DNA from: Opitutus sp. GAS368
GTDB lineage: Bacteria; Verrucomicrobiota; Verrucomicrobiia; Opitutales; UBA953
Length of the DNA stretch: 64,000 nucleotides
Assembly: GCA_945866215.1 (NCBI GenBank)
Contig: CAMBGQ010000002.1
Location: forward strand, 28,413-92,412
Reading direction: 5' to 3'
Shown here: positions 9,335 through 19,055 of the stretch, piece by piece
Numbering within the stretch: position 1 is the stretch's first letter
How the letters are laid out: every line of letters begins with the position of its first letter
Notes under the pieces: generated by a model
Told to the model about the DNA's origin: nothing
Databases searched by the model: none
Seen by the model: the letters and a program-made list of their open reading frames with translations, nothing else
Position numbers and translations under genes: made by a program

Positions 9335-10870
9335 ATGGCGATCGTCCTGGGTCTTGACCTGTCCACGCAGAGCGCAACAGCGCTCGTGCTGGATACGGCG
9401 AAAGGCACGACGGTCGCCCGCGCCCGTGCGGCGTTCGGCGCCGACTTCCCCGACCGCGGACATCCGGAAGGATTTATCCGCGGAGGGCAGGGGGGCGAAG
9501 TGCACGCCGATCCGCTCCTCTGGCTGGATGGTCTCGAGCTCGCGCTCGACCGCCTCGCCAAGCTGACCGATCTCTCGCAGGTCAACGCCGTCTCCGTCTC
9601 GGGTCAGCAGCACGGCAGCGTGTACCTTGCCGCCGGCTACGAAGCCGCGCTCGCCGATGGCAATCGTGCCACCTCGCTGTCCGCGAAGATCTCGCCGGTC
9701 CTCTCTCGTCACTCCTCGCCAATCTGGATGGATTCATCCACCTCGACCGAATGCGCCGAAATCGCCGCCGCCCTCGGCGGTGATCAGGCCGTCTGCGACC
9801 TCACCGGCTCCGTGGCCACGCAGCGCTTCACCGGCCCGCAAATCCGCCGCTTCGCCAAGCTCGACCCCGCCGCCTGGGCCAAGACCAAGCGTGTCCACCT
9901 GGTTTCTTCCTTCTTTGCTTCGGTGCTCGCCGGCAAGGATGCCGCTATCGACACCGGTGACGGTGCGGGCATGAACCTGATGGATATTCGCAAGGGTGAT
10001 TGGGCTCCGGCCGCGCTCGCCGCGACCGCGCCTGATCTCGCGGCCAAGCTTCCGCCCGTCCGCCCCGGTTCGACCGTCGCCGGCGGTATCTCCGCTTACT
10101 TCGTCGCGCGTCACGGTTTCTCGCCGAAGTGCCAAGTCGTCATCGGCACCGGCGATAATCCTTCGAGCCTGGTCGGCATGGGCGCTTCGAAGCCCGGCAA
10201 GGTCGTCATCAGCCTCGGTACGAGCGACACACTCTTCGCCGCGATTGAAGGTATCCGTACCGACTCCGCTGGACTCGGTCACGCGTTCGGTAATCCGATG
10301 GGCGGCAGCATGAGCCTCATCTGCGTCCGCAACGGCTCGCTTGCGCGCGAAGCGATCCGCCGCGAATGCGGTCACGCCGACTGGCCTACTTTCTCCGCCG
10401 CCGTCGACGCCACTACCGCCGCCGTTTCCGCCGTGCTCCCGATGGAGGAGCCCGAGATCACCCCGCGTCGTCCCGCCGGCCGTATCGCGCTCGGCCCCGC
10501 CGCCACTCAGGCGACGCTCCCGCGTGCCGCCGTCGAAGGTCAGGCCCTCAGCCTCCGTTATCATAGCCGCTGGGTCGGTACCGCGACCACGCAGCTGCTG
10601 CTGACCGGCGGCGCTTCCGAGAACCCTTCCGTGGCCAAGATCTTCGCCGACGTCTTCGGTGCCCCGGTGCTCCGTCTGGCTGTCTCCGACTCCGCTGCCT
10701 TGGGTGCCGCCCTGCGTGCCGCCGAGGGCGCCTGCGGGGCTAAGATGGCTGATCTGGAGCCTGTTTTCTGCGCCCCGGCCCCGGGTGTCGTCCAGCCGAA
10801 CCCGGCCCTCCGGGCGGCCTACGACAAGCTTGAGGCCGAACTGGGCCAATCGCTGTCGCGTAAGGCATAA
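9335..10870 (+). CDS. xylB: Xylulokinase (FGGY family)
   Basis: VLGLDLSTQSATALVLD, VSVSGQQHGSVYL, LLTGGASENPSVAKIFADVFGAPV; 4-nt gap after xylA. Confidence 0.95.
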   Translation: MAIVLGLDLSTQSATALVLDTAKGTTVARARAAFGADFPDRGHPEGFIRGGQGGEVHADPLLWLDGLELALDRLAKLTDLSQVNAVSVSGQQHGSVYLAAGYEAALADGNRATSLSAKISPVLSRHSSPIWMDSSTSTECAEIAAALGGDQAVCDLTGSVATQRFTGPQIRRFAKLDPAAWAKTKRVHLVSSFFASVLAGKDAAIDTGDGAGMNLMDIRKGDWAPAALAATAPDLAAKLPPVRPGSTVAGGISAYFVARHGFSPKCQVVIGTGDNPSSLVGMGASKPGKVVISLGTSDTLFAAIEGIRTDSAGLGHAFGNPMGGSMSLICVRNGSLAREAIRRECGHADWPTFSAAVDATTAAVSAVLPMEEPEITPRRPAGRIALGPAATQATLPRAAVEGQALSLRYHSRWVGTATTQLLLTGGASENPSVAKIFADVFGAPVLRLAVSDSAALGAALRAAEGACGAKMADLEPVFCAPAPGVVQPNPALRAAYDKLEAELGQSLSRKA

Positions 10871-10946
10871 ATTGGCGTCTGTGAGCATTGCCCACTTGAA
10901 CAAAGTGGGGTGATTGGCTGACAGTGGGGACTCACCCCTACTCACC

Positions 10947-12008
10947 ATGTCACAGCGCCCTGTTACCCTCTTCACCGGCCAGTGGGCCGACCTTAAAATC
11001 GCCGAGCTTCTCCCCAAGGTCAAAGCCATGGGCTACGAAGGCGTCGAGCTCGCCTGCTGGGGCGACCACTTCGATGTCGTCCGTGCCGTCAACGAGCCGG
11101 GCTACGTCGAATCTATCTGGAAACTCCTCGCGCAGCACGACCTCGGCTGCTGGGCGATCTCCTCGCACCTCGTCGGCCAGGCTACCTGCGACAACATCGA
11201 CGAACGCCACCAGTGTATCCTGCCCGCGCACGTCTGGGGTGATGGTAACCCAGAAGGCGTCCGCCAGCGTGCTTGCGCCGAGATGGCCTTGACCGCCCAG
11301 GCCGCTCGCAAATTCTTCGACGCCGGCAAGTCGACTATGGCCAACAAGTCGAAGGGTTCCGGTAAGACCGTCGTCAACGGCTTCACGGGTTCTTCCATCT
11401 GGCACGCGATCTACGCCTTCCCGCCCACCAACCAGGCCTATCTGCAGAAGGGTTACGACGACTTCGCCAAGCGCTGGAAGCCCATCCTCGAGGTCTTCGA
11501 GAAGAACGACGTCTATTTCGGCCTCGAAGTGCACCCGACCGAAATCGCCTTCGACATCGCCTCCGCCCAGCGCGCGCTCGACGCCGTCGGTAACCACAAG
11601 CGTTTCGGCTTCAACTACGACCCGAGCCACCTCGGCTACCAGGGCGTCGACTACGTGAAGTTCATCCGCACCTTCGGCAAGCAGATCCACCACGCCCATA
11701 TGAAGGACGTCTGGTGGGGTCACGGCGATGGCACCGTCGGCGTGTTCGGTGGCCACACCGATTTCTGTGACCCTCGTCGCGCTTGGGATTTCCGTTCCGT
11801 CGGCCGCGGCGACATCAAGTTCGAGGACGTCATCGTCGCCCTCAATGACGTCGGTTACGCCGGCCCGCTCTCCGTCGAGTGGGAAGACGGCCGCATGGAT
11901 CGCTTCTTCGGCGCCGCCGAGTCGGCCGCGTACGTCAAGAAGCTCGACTTCCCGAGCAACAAGGTCGCGTTCGATGCGGCCTTCGACAAGTCCGCTCAGG
12001 GCAAGTAA
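10947..12008 (+). CDS. Sugar phosphate isomerase/epimerase (AP endonuclease 2-like TIM barrel)
   Basis: [52 protein letters not shown]. Confidence 0.88.
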   Translation: MSQRPVTLFTGQWADLKIAELLPKVKAMGYEGVELACWGDHFDVVRAVNEPGYVESIWKLLAQHDLGCWAISSHLVGQATCDNIDERHQCILPAHVWGDGNPEGVRQRACAEMALTAQAARKFFDAGKSTMANKSKGSGKTVVNGFTGSSIWHAIYAFPPTNQAYLQKGYDDFAKRWKPILEVFEKNDVYFGLEVHPTEIAFDIASAQRALDAVGNHKRFGFNYDPSHLGYQGVDYVKFIRTFGKQIHHAHMKDVWWGHGDGTVGVFGGHTDFCDPRRAWDFRSVGRGDIKFEDVIVALNDVGYAGPLSVEWEDGRMDRFFGAAESAAYVKKLDFPSNKVAFDAAFDKSAQGK

Positions 12009-12032
12009 TCACCTCTCAACCGAACACATCTC

Positions 12033-13115
12033 ATGGCAACCAAAGTAGGCGTCATTGGAGCAGGTGGTATGCTCCAGTACCACGCCGCTGGCTTCAAGCA
12101 GGCCGGCGCAGAAATCATCGCCGTCGCGGATCCCGCACCGGGCGCCGCCCAGAAGGCCGCCACGAAGTGGGGCATTCCGAATGCTTACGAGTCCGTCGAC
12201 GCCATGCTCGCGGCCCACAAGGACCTCGACGCCGTCAGCGTCATTGTCCCGAACAAGTTTCACGCCGCGCTCGCCATCCAGTGTCTTAACGCAGGTAAGC
12301 ACGTGTTCTGCGAGAAGCCCCCGGCGCTCAGCGCTCCCGAGGTCCTCGAGATCACCGCCGCTTCCAAGAAGTCGGGTAAGCACGTGATGTTCAATTTCAA
12401 CAACCGCGCCCGCCCTGAGTCGCAGGCGATGATCAAGTACGTCGAGCAAGGCCTGGTCGGTAAGATTAACTCCGCCCAGGCGAAGTGGATCCGTCGCACC
12501 GGCATCCCGGGCTTCGGCGGCTGGTTCACCACGAAGGAGCTCTCTGGCGGCGGTCCACTCATCGACCTGCTGCACATGGTCGACCTCGCGATGTATCTCA
12601 TGGGTTACCCTGAGCCGGCGCACGTGCTTGGCCAGACCTTCAACGACTTTATCGAAGACAAGTCCTTCAAGGGTCCGTGGGGCATTCCGGATCGCGTCGG
12701 GGGCGTCACCGACGTCGAGAACGCCGCGCACGGCTTCGTGACCTTCAAGACCGGCCAGGTGCTGACCCTGCAGGTCTCCTGGGCCGAGATGATCAAGCGC
12801 GAGGAAGTCTCCGTCGTCTTCCAGGGCACCAAGGCCGGCGGCAAGGTTGAGCGCCTCTTCGGCATCGACGGCCTCGACAACACCGCGATCGATACCTGCG
12901 AACTCTACGTCCAGGAAAACGGTAACAGCGTCAACCGCTCCATCGTCACGCCCGCATGCGAAGACATGGGCCGCATCGCTTCCGCCGCGAACTTTATCGA
13001 GGCCATCGAAGGCCGCGCGAAGCCGCTGAATACCCCTGAGCAGGCTTACCGCCTGATGCAGGTCATCGACGCCATCTACGCCTCGGCGAAGTCCGGCAAG
13101 CCCGTCTCCCTCTGA
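12033..13115 (+). CDS. Gfo/Idh/MocA-family oxidoreductase
   Basis: KVGVIGAGGMLQYHAAGFKQAGAEIIAVADP, GKHVFCEKPPAL. Confidence 0.92.
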   Translation: MATKVGVIGAGGMLQYHAAGFKQAGAEIIAVADPAPGAAQKAATKWGIPNAYESVDAMLAAHKDLDAVSVIVPNKFHAALAIQCLNAGKHVFCEKPPALSAPEVLEITAASKKSGKHVMFNFNNRARPESQAMIKYVEQGLVGKINSAQAKWIRRTGIPGFGGWFTTKELSGGGPLIDLLHMVDLAMYLMGYPEPAHVLGQTFNDFIEDKSFKGPWGIPDRVGGVTDVENAAHGFVTFKTGQVLTLQVSWAEMIKREEVSVVFQGTKAGGKVERLFGIDGLDNTAIDTCELYVQENGNSVNRSIVTPACEDMGRIASAANFIEAIEGRAKPLNTPEQAYRLMQVIDAIYASAKSGKPVSL

Positions 13116-13126
13116 TTACTACACCT

Positions 13127-14296
13127 ATGGCATCCCTTAATCGTAAACTCCGCATGGGCATGGTCGGCGGCGGTCGCGGCGCCTTCATCGGCGGCGTGCA
13201 TCGCATGGCCGCAGCCCTCGACGGCAAGATCGACCTCGTCGCTGGCGCGTTCTCCTCGGACCCCGAAAAGTCCCGCCTCTCCGGCCAGGATCTCTGCCTC
13301 GATCCCGCCCGCGTGTACGCTTCGTACGCCGAGATGGCTAAGGCCGAGGCCAAGCGCCCGCTCGGCGACCGCATCGACTTCGTGTCAATCGTCGCGCGTA
13401 ATGACCTGCACTACTCCGTGGCTAAGGCCTTCCTCGAAGCCGGTATCCATGTCATCTGCGAGAAGCCCCTCGCGTTTTCCCACGCTCAGGGCAAGAAGCT
13501 CCGCGCCATCGTCAAGAAGAGCGGCCTGATCTTTGCGCTGCTGCATAACTACACCGGCTACCCGATGGTCAAGGAAGCCCGCGATTTCGTGGCCGCCGGT
13601 AAGCTCGGCAAAATCAACAAGGTCCTGGTCGAATACCCGCAGGGCTACGCCATTGGCGCCCTGCAGTCCGGCCAAATCCAGAAGATCGCCAACTGGCGGA
13701 TGGACCCGAACTGCTCCGGCGTCTCGAACTGCGTTGGCGACATCGGCACGCACGCCGAAAACCTCGTCCATTACGTCACTGGCCTCGAGATCAAGGAAAT
13801 CGCCGCCGACCTCAGCACCTACATCCCCGGACGCCTGCTTGACGATGACGCCAACATGCTCGTCCGCTACAAAGGCGGCGCCAAGGGCGTCCTGCACGCC
13901 TCGCAGATCTCCACTGGCGACGAGAATAATCTCAACCTCCGCGTCTACGGCACCCTGGCTTCGCTCGAGTGGCATCAGGAGCATCCGAATGAGCTGATTG
14001 TGAAGTATCTCGACCAGCCCCGCCAAACGCATCGACGTGGCAACTCTTACAACGGCGCTGCCTGTAAGAAGTATAGCCGTACGCCTTTTGGCCACCCCGA
14101 AGCGTTCATCGAAGCGTTTGCGAATATCTATCGCGCTGCCGCGGAAGCCATCACCGACCGCCTCGAAGGCCGCAAGGCTCCAAAGGCTGGCTACGACTTC
14201 CCGTCGATCGATGACGGCGTCACCGGCATGGCCTTCATCGAGGCCGCGGTGAAGTCTTCCAAGGGCAACGCCCGCTGGACCAAGCTCGCCGACTAA
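13127..14296 (+). CDS. Gfo/Idh/MocA-family oxidoreductase
   Basis: RMGMVGGGRGAFIGGVHRMAA, GIHVICEKPLAFS. Confidence 0.92.
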   Translation: MASLNRKLRMGMVGGGRGAFIGGVHRMAAALDGKIDLVAGAFSSDPEKSRLSGQDLCLDPARVYASYAEMAKAEAKRPLGDRIDFVSIVARNDLHYSVAKAFLEAGIHVICEKPLAFSHAQGKKLRAIVKKSGLIFALLHNYTGYPMVKEARDFVAAGKLGKINKVLVEYPQGYAIGALQSGQIQKIANWRMDPNCSGVSNCVGDIGTHAENLVHYVTGLEIKEIAADLSTYIPGRLLDDDANMLVRYKGGAKGVLHASQISTGDENNLNLRVYGTLASLEWHQEHPNELIVKYLDQPRQTHRRGNSYNGAACKKYSRTPFGHPEAFIEAFANIYRAAAEAITDRLEGRKAPKAGYDFPSIDDGVTGMAFIEAAVKSSKGNARWTKLAD

Positions 14297-14317
14297 GGCG
14301 TCCGCCGGTCCGTCACG

Positions 14318-14345
14318 AAGGCCCCGGAATCCGGGGCCTTTTTAT
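14318..14345 (+). terminator. Intrinsic terminator
   Basis: AAGGCCCCGGAATCCGGGGCCTTTTTA. Confidence 0.85.
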
Positions 14346-14845
14346 TTATTCAACCACCAGATGCTCGCGTTGAGCACGGTGGCGAAGCTGACCCAGAGCA
14401 GGTGCGGAAGTTGGAGTAGGGCGGCGACGCGATGTTGCGGCCAGAGCTGGCGAATCCAGAGGATAAGCAGGATGAGGTAGCCGAGGATATCAATCAGCGC
14501 GAGGGCGGGCTGGTGCAGCCCGAAGAAGAGCTGCGACCAAAGGGCGTTCACCAGCACGATGATGAAGAACGTCCGCCGGGCCAGTCGGTCGCCCCAGGCG
14601 GCGTTGGCGGTTAAGGCCATGAGGACGTAGAGCGTCGACCAGACCGGGCCGAAGATCCAGCTGGGCGGGTTGAAGGAGGGCTTTGCCAGGCCGACATACC
14701 AACCCTTGATTTCGGGCAGCGTGGCGGCGGAGCCGACGGCGCCGATGGCCAGGCACAGGAAGAGCAGGCCGCAGAGGCGCCAGACCGGACGAGTGCTGGT
14801 CCTGTCCCGCCGTTCGCGGGCCAGGTCTTCGAGGCTGGGTTCCAT
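14342..14845 (-). CDS. TspO/MBR family protein
   Basis: WYVGLAKPSFNPPSWIFGPVWSTLYVLMALTANAAW and FNPPSW motif; five TM segments. Confidence 0.9.
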   Translation of the reverse strand: MEPSLEDLARERRDRTSTRPVWRLCGLLFLCLAIGAVGSAATLPEIKGWYVGLAKPSFNPPSWIFGPVWSTLYVLMALTANAAWGDRLARRTFFIIVLVNALWSQLFFGLHQPALALIDILGYLILLILWIRQLWPQHRVAALLQLPHLLWVSFATVLNASIWWLNK

Positions 14846-14941
14846 GGGGGCATTTTTATCGTCGATTCACGGCTGGCAAGCCCACGGACGGAGTCCGCTT
14901 GCCATCCGCCCCGTTGCCCCTCTTTTTAAGGCCTTATCACT

Positions 14942-16186
14942 ATGTCCGACTCTTACATCCAGCAGCTTTTCGCCGAACGCATCGGCGGCGTCAATTACGG
15001 CAAGTCGACCGCCATCTATAAGTTCGAGAAGATTAAGCGCGCCAAGGCTGCCGCCAAGCAGGCCAAGCCGGGCGTCGCCCTGATCGACCTCGGCGTCGGC
15101 GAACCCGATGAGATGGCCTTCCCGATGGTCGTGAAGGCGCTGCAGACCGAAGCCGCTAAGCCTGAGAACCGCGGCTACTCAGACAACGGTGGCACGGACT
15201 TCAAACAGGCCGCCGCCCGCTACCTGCAGAACCTCTTCGGAGTGACCGTCGACCCGGAGACCGAAATCCTCCATTCGATTGGCTCGAAGGCCGCGCTATC
15301 CATCCTGCCGGGCTGCCTGATCAATCCCGGCGATTATGTCCTCATGACTACTCCGGGTTACCCGGTGTTCGGTACCCACGCTAAGTATTACGGAGGCCTC
15401 GTTCATAACCTGAAGCTGACCGCCGAAAACCATTTCCTCCCCGACCTGAAGTCGATCCCCGCCGACGTCCTGGCCAAGGCCAAGGTGCTGGTGCTCAACT
15501 TTCCGAATAACCCGACCGGCGCCTGCGCCACGCGCAAGTTCTACGAGGAGGTCGTTGCCTTCGCCAAGCAGCACAACCTCGTCGTGATCCAGGACGCCGC
15601 CTATGGCTCGCTGCACTTCGGTGCCGAGCAGCTGTCGATTCTACAGGTCCCGGGCGCGAAGGACGTCGCCCTCGAACTGCACACGCTCTCCAAGAGCCAC
15701 AACATGACCGGCTGGCGCATCGGCTTCGTCGCCGGCAATGCGTTGCTCGTCCGCGCCTACGGCGACGTGAAGGACAATTCCGACTCCGGCCAGTTCCTCG
15801 GCATCCAGAAGGCCGGCGCCGCCGGTCTCGACGATGTCTCCATCCCGAAGGCCATCTCCGCCAAGTATTCCCGCCGCATGGACAAGCTCGTCGGCGTGCT
15901 CGCCAAGCTCGGCTTCCAGGTGCGCAAGCCTGGTGCTGGTTTCTTCCTCTACATGCCCGCCCCGAAGTCGGCCACCGGCCCGTCCGGCTCGGTGAGCTTC
16001 GATTCCGGCGAAGCCTTCTCGCAGTGGATGATCACCGAGCACCTCATCTCCACCGTTCCGTGGGATGATTGCGGCGCATTCGTCCGCTTCTCCGTGACTT
16101 TCGTTTCCGACAAGGGCGAGGCCGGCGAAGGCGAAGTCATCGCTGAGGTCGAACGCCGCCTCTCGGCTTGGAAATTCAGCTTCTGA
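14942..16186 (+). CDS. dapL: LL-diaminopimelate aminotransferase
   Basis: LIDLGVGEPDEMAFP, PGYPVFGTHAKYYGG, NFPNNPTGACATRKFYEEVV, SKSHNMTGWRIGFVAGN. Confidence 0.92.
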   Translation: MSDSYIQQLFAERIGGVNYGKSTAIYKFEKIKRAKAAAKQAKPGVALIDLGVGEPDEMAFPMVVKALQTEAAKPENRGYSDNGGTDFKQAAARYLQNLFGVTVDPETEILHSIGSKAALSILPGCLINPGDYVLMTTPGYPVFGTHAKYYGGLVHNLKLTAENHFLPDLKSIPADVLAKAKVLVLNFPNNPTGACATRKFYEEVVAFAKQHNLVVIQDAAYGSLHFGAEQLSILQVPGAKDVALELHTLSKSHNMTGWRIGFVAGNALLVRAYGDVKDNSDSGQFLGIQKAGAAGLDDVSIPKAISAKYSRRMDKLVGVLAKLGFQVRKPGAGFFLYMPAPKSATGPSGSVSFDSGEAFSQWMITEHLISTVPWDDCGAFVRFSVTFVSDKGEAGEGEVIAEVERRLSAWKFSF

Positions 16187-16262
16187 GGGCTTTTTTAAGT
16201 TCCCTCGCCTTGTCGGATTGACAGGGCAGGGGGGCTTTGTCCTTCTGAATGTCCAGTTAATT

Positions 16263-16338
16263 GGCCTGATAGCTCAGTTGGTAGAGCAGACGCCTGAAGA
16301 GCGTCGTGTCGTTGGTTCGATTCCGACTCAGGCCACCA
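16263..16338 (+). tRNA. tRNA-Phe (GAA), CCA encoded
   Basis: Cloverleaf GGCCTGA...TCAGGCC-ACCA, anticodon loop CTGAAGA. Confidence 0.95.
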
Positions 16339-16390
16339 TTTAACGCCAGCCCATCTGATTTAACCCAGGTGGGCTGGTCCTTTGGAGGCC

Positions 16391-17161
16391 TCAGCGACCG
16401 AAGATCAGGCGCCAGATCGAGAACTCCTTACCTCGGTCGATCGGTTCGGTCGGCGGCGTCTCCCAGCCGTTGGTCAGCAGGGTCAGGCGGCGGGTTTCCT
16501 CGCGGTTACGGTCTTGCCGCGTGGTCTTTTCGACCCACTCCGCGCGCACGACGCCGAAGGGGGTCGCGTCGGAGCGCCAGACGGTACCCTTGAAATCGAT
16601 GGTCTGTTTGGCGACGACCGGGGGATCAGTCACGGTGCTCGCCAGCATCTTGAGGCGTTCGCTGACGAAGGATTTCCCGGCGGCCTCGACCGTCTCCGTG
16701 GCCGGCGAATCGGCGGTGAGTTCGCTGGCGTAGGTCAGGTTCGCCCACTTGGAGACCCACGCGATGTCCTCGCGGGTCATGTGGTAGGTGCCCTTGACGG
16801 GGTTAGCGAAGACGATTTCCGCGGAATTTTCGATCAGCCGGCTGGCGAGGGCACGGTCCATGTCGTTTCTTACCAGTAGTCGAAGCGCCGCGCGCTCGCG
16901 CGAGCCCAGCCAGCCGACCGGCTCGACCGTGAGCCAGACATAGGCCTTGCCGTCGATGTCCATACCGGAGCGAACCGAGAGGCTCAGTTCGGATTTCGAG
17001 ACGACCTTACCTTCCCGGATCGTCTCGTACTGGTAGCGCGCCCAGGTACCCGGTTTTGGTAATTTTTCTGCGAAAATCTGCCACTGGGCAGGCGAAGAAA
17101 TCGCTCCCGCCAGCAGGAGGAGGAGAACAACGAGGCGGCGCATGGGCTGATTAATGGGCAT
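16391..17161 (-). CDS. Secreted hypothetical protein
   Basis: Signal peptide MRRLVVLLLLLAGAISSPAQ; codon usage consistent. Confidence 0.7.
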   Translation of the reverse strand: MPINQPMRRLVVLLLLLAGAISSPAQWQIFAEKLPKPGTWARYQYETIREGKVVSKSELSLSVRSGMDIDGKAYVWLTVEPVGWLGSRERAALRLLVRNDMDRALASRLIENSAEIVFANPVKGTYHMTREDIAWVSKWANLTYASELTADSPATETVEAAGKSFVSERLKMLASTVTDPPVVAKQTIDFKGTVWRSDATPFGVVRAEWVEKTTRQDRNREETRRLTLLTNGWETPPTEPIDRGKEFSIWRLIFGR

Positions 17162-17250
17162 TTATTGGCCTTTTGGCGAGCATCGACCCGCTGCAGGCTC
17201 CTTTGCCTTTGACTCTGCAAGTCTCCGCCTTTGAAGTCAGGGTCTTCGTC

Positions 17251-17340
17251 ATGGAATCCCTGGCCCAGTCTTCGACCTCCCTCCGCTCCGCGGCCGGTCG
17301 TGCCATCATTCCGGCGATCGTTACCATCATCGGGCTCTAA
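17251..17340 (+). CDS. Candidate leader peptide MESLAQSSTSLRSAAGRAIIPAIVTIIGL
   Basis: 29 codons; 5 Ile plus Val, Thr, Leu in the last 11; stop just before competing hairpins upstream of citramalate synthase. Confidence 0.6.
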   Translation: MESLAQSSTSLRSAAGRAIIPAIVTIIGL

Positions 17341-17408
17341 GCCCGCTGAACGGAACGCCCGACGGGCGACTCCCCGTTCCGCGGCGCCCGGAACGGCCCC
17401 CTCCCTTT
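17341..17408 (+). promoter_or_regulatory. Candidate attenuator with alternative hairpins
   Basis: CGGAAC (17351-17356), CCGTTCCG (17374-17381), CGGAACGG (17389-17396): middle segment can pair with either side; followed by CCCCCTCCCTTT. Confidence 0.55.
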
Positions 17409-17433
17409 ACACCTCTTTCCCACCCACACCACC

Positions 17434-18993
17434 ATGGCACGCTCCATCGAAGTCTATGATACCACCCTCCGCGACGGCTCGCAGGGGCAGGGCATTCATT
17501 TCTCCGTTGATGACAAACTGCGTATCGCCGCCGAGCTCGAGCGGTTCGGCATGACGTACATCGAGGGCGGCTGGCCAGGCTCCAATCCTCGCGACGTCGA
17601 GTTCTTTGTCCGCGCCAAGAAGATCAAGTTCAAGCATGCCAAGCTGGCGGCCTTCGGTTCGACCCGCCGCAAGGGCGTGCGCGCTGCCGAGGATGCCCAG
17701 GTACGCGGCTTGCTCGAGGTCGATACCCCGGTGGTCACGATCTACGGCAAGACCTCCGCCTTGCACGTCCGCGAGGTGCTCCGCTGCTCGCCCGAGGAGA
17801 ACCTGGAGATGATCCGCGACACGGTCGCCTTCCTGAAGTCCCATCGCCGCGAGGTCGTCTACGATTGCGAACACGCGATCGACGGCTGGAAGGATGATCC
17901 GGCCTACGCCATCGCTTCCATGCTCGCCGCCGTCGAAGGTGGTGCCGATCGCGTCGTCCTCTGCGACACCAATGGCGGCTCCTTGCCGGCCGAAGTCGCC
18001 GCGGCCACCCGCGCCGCGATCTCTGCGCTCAAGAAGACCCCCGTCGGCATCCATACACACGACGACGCCGGCCTCGGTCTCGCCAACGCCCTCGCTTCGC
18101 TCGAAGCGGGCGCTTCGCATGTCCAGGGCACTGTCAACGGCATCGGGGAGCGCACCGGCAACTGCGATCTCACCGCCGTCATCCCTTGCGCCCAGCTGAA
18201 GTTCGGCTGGAAGTGCGTCTCCTCGACCGCGCTCAAAAATCTCGCCGGACTTTCCCGTTTCGTCGACGGCGTCGCCAATCTCGCTCCCGATCCGCGTCGC
18301 CCGTGGGTCGGCACCGCAGCCTTTGCCCACAAGGGCGGTACGCACGTCGATGCCGTCCGTAAGTTCTCTGCCGCCTACGAGCACGTCGACCCGACCGTCG
18401 TCGGCAACGAGCGCACGGTGCTCGTCAGCGACCAATCGGGCCGCAGCAACATCGTCCTCAAGGCGAAGTCCCTCGGCATCGACCTCGACCGCGATTCTCC
18501 CGCCACCGCTACCGCGCTCGACGAGCTGAAGAAGCTCGAGCACGAAGGATGGAGCTTCGAAGACGCCGAAGCCTCGCTCGCCCTTCTGCTCCGCCGTCAC
18601 ATCGGCAAGAGCAAGGCCGCGCCCTTTGAGGTCGCCTCCTATCATGTCACCGCGCGCGGGACCAAGGGCTCTGCCTACTGCGAAGCCGTGGTGCGCCTGC
18701 GCATCGGCGGTGAGGAGGCCCTGACGGTGGCCGAGGGCGACGGACCGGTCCACGCTCTCGATCAGGCCCTCCGCTCTGCTCTCGTGAAGTCTTTCCCGAA
18801 GTTGGCGAAGGTCAGCCTCGTGGATTATAAAGTACGCATCCTCGGGGGGGCCGATGGTACCGCGGCCAAGACCCGCGTGGTCATCCGTTCCTCCGACGGC
18901 AAGGCCTCCTGGGGCACGGTCGGCGTCAGCGAAAATCTCGTCGAAGCCTCCCTTCAAGCGATTGTCGACGGTTACGCCCACGCACTATCCTGA
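17434..18993 (+). CDS. cimA: (R)-citramalate synthase (CimA, LeuA-like)
   Basis: YDTTLRDGSQGQGIHFSVDDKLRIA, EGGWPGSNPRD, THDDAGLGLANALASLEAGASHVQGTVNGIGERTGN; C-terminal LeuA-dimer-like region. Confidence 0.92.
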   Translation: MARSIEVYDTTLRDGSQGQGIHFSVDDKLRIAAELERFGMTYIEGGWPGSNPRDVEFFVRAKKIKFKHAKLAAFGSTRRKGVRAAEDAQVRGLLEVDTPVVTIYGKTSALHVREVLRCSPEENLEMIRDTVAFLKSHRREVVYDCEHAIDGWKDDPAYAIASMLAAVEGGADRVVLCDTNGGSLPAEVAAATRAAISALKKTPVGIHTHDDAGLGLANALASLEAGASHVQGTVNGIGERTGNCDLTAVIPCAQLKFGWKCVSSTALKNLAGLSRFVDGVANLAPDPRRPWVGTAAFAHKGGTHVDAVRKFSAAYEHVDPTVVGNERTVLVSDQSGRSNIVLKAKSLGIDLDRDSPATATALDELKKLEHEGWSFEDAEASLALLLRRHIGKSKAAPFEVASYHVTARGTKGSAYCEAVVRLRIGGEEALTVAEGDGPVHALDQALRSALVKSFPKLAKVSLVDYKVRILGGADGTAAKTRVVIRSSDGKASWGTVGVSENLVEASLQAIVDGYAHALS

Positions 18994-19055
18994 GTTCCCG
19001 GCTGACGCGTTGACTGCCTACAAGGGCGGAGTAGAAACCATCACCCCCGTCCTTT

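Noticed and set aside
14846-14941. Lysine riboswitch upstream of dapL
   Set aside because: Region is only 96 nt, too short, and lacks the conserved junction sequences.
17162-17433. T-box riboswitch upstream of cimA
   Set aside because: No T-box consensus (TGGNACCGCG) seen; the leader ORF with competing hairpins fits better.
17407-18981. 524-aa minus-strand ORF opposite cimA
   Set aside because: Antisense shadow; the plus-strand CimA is unambiguous.
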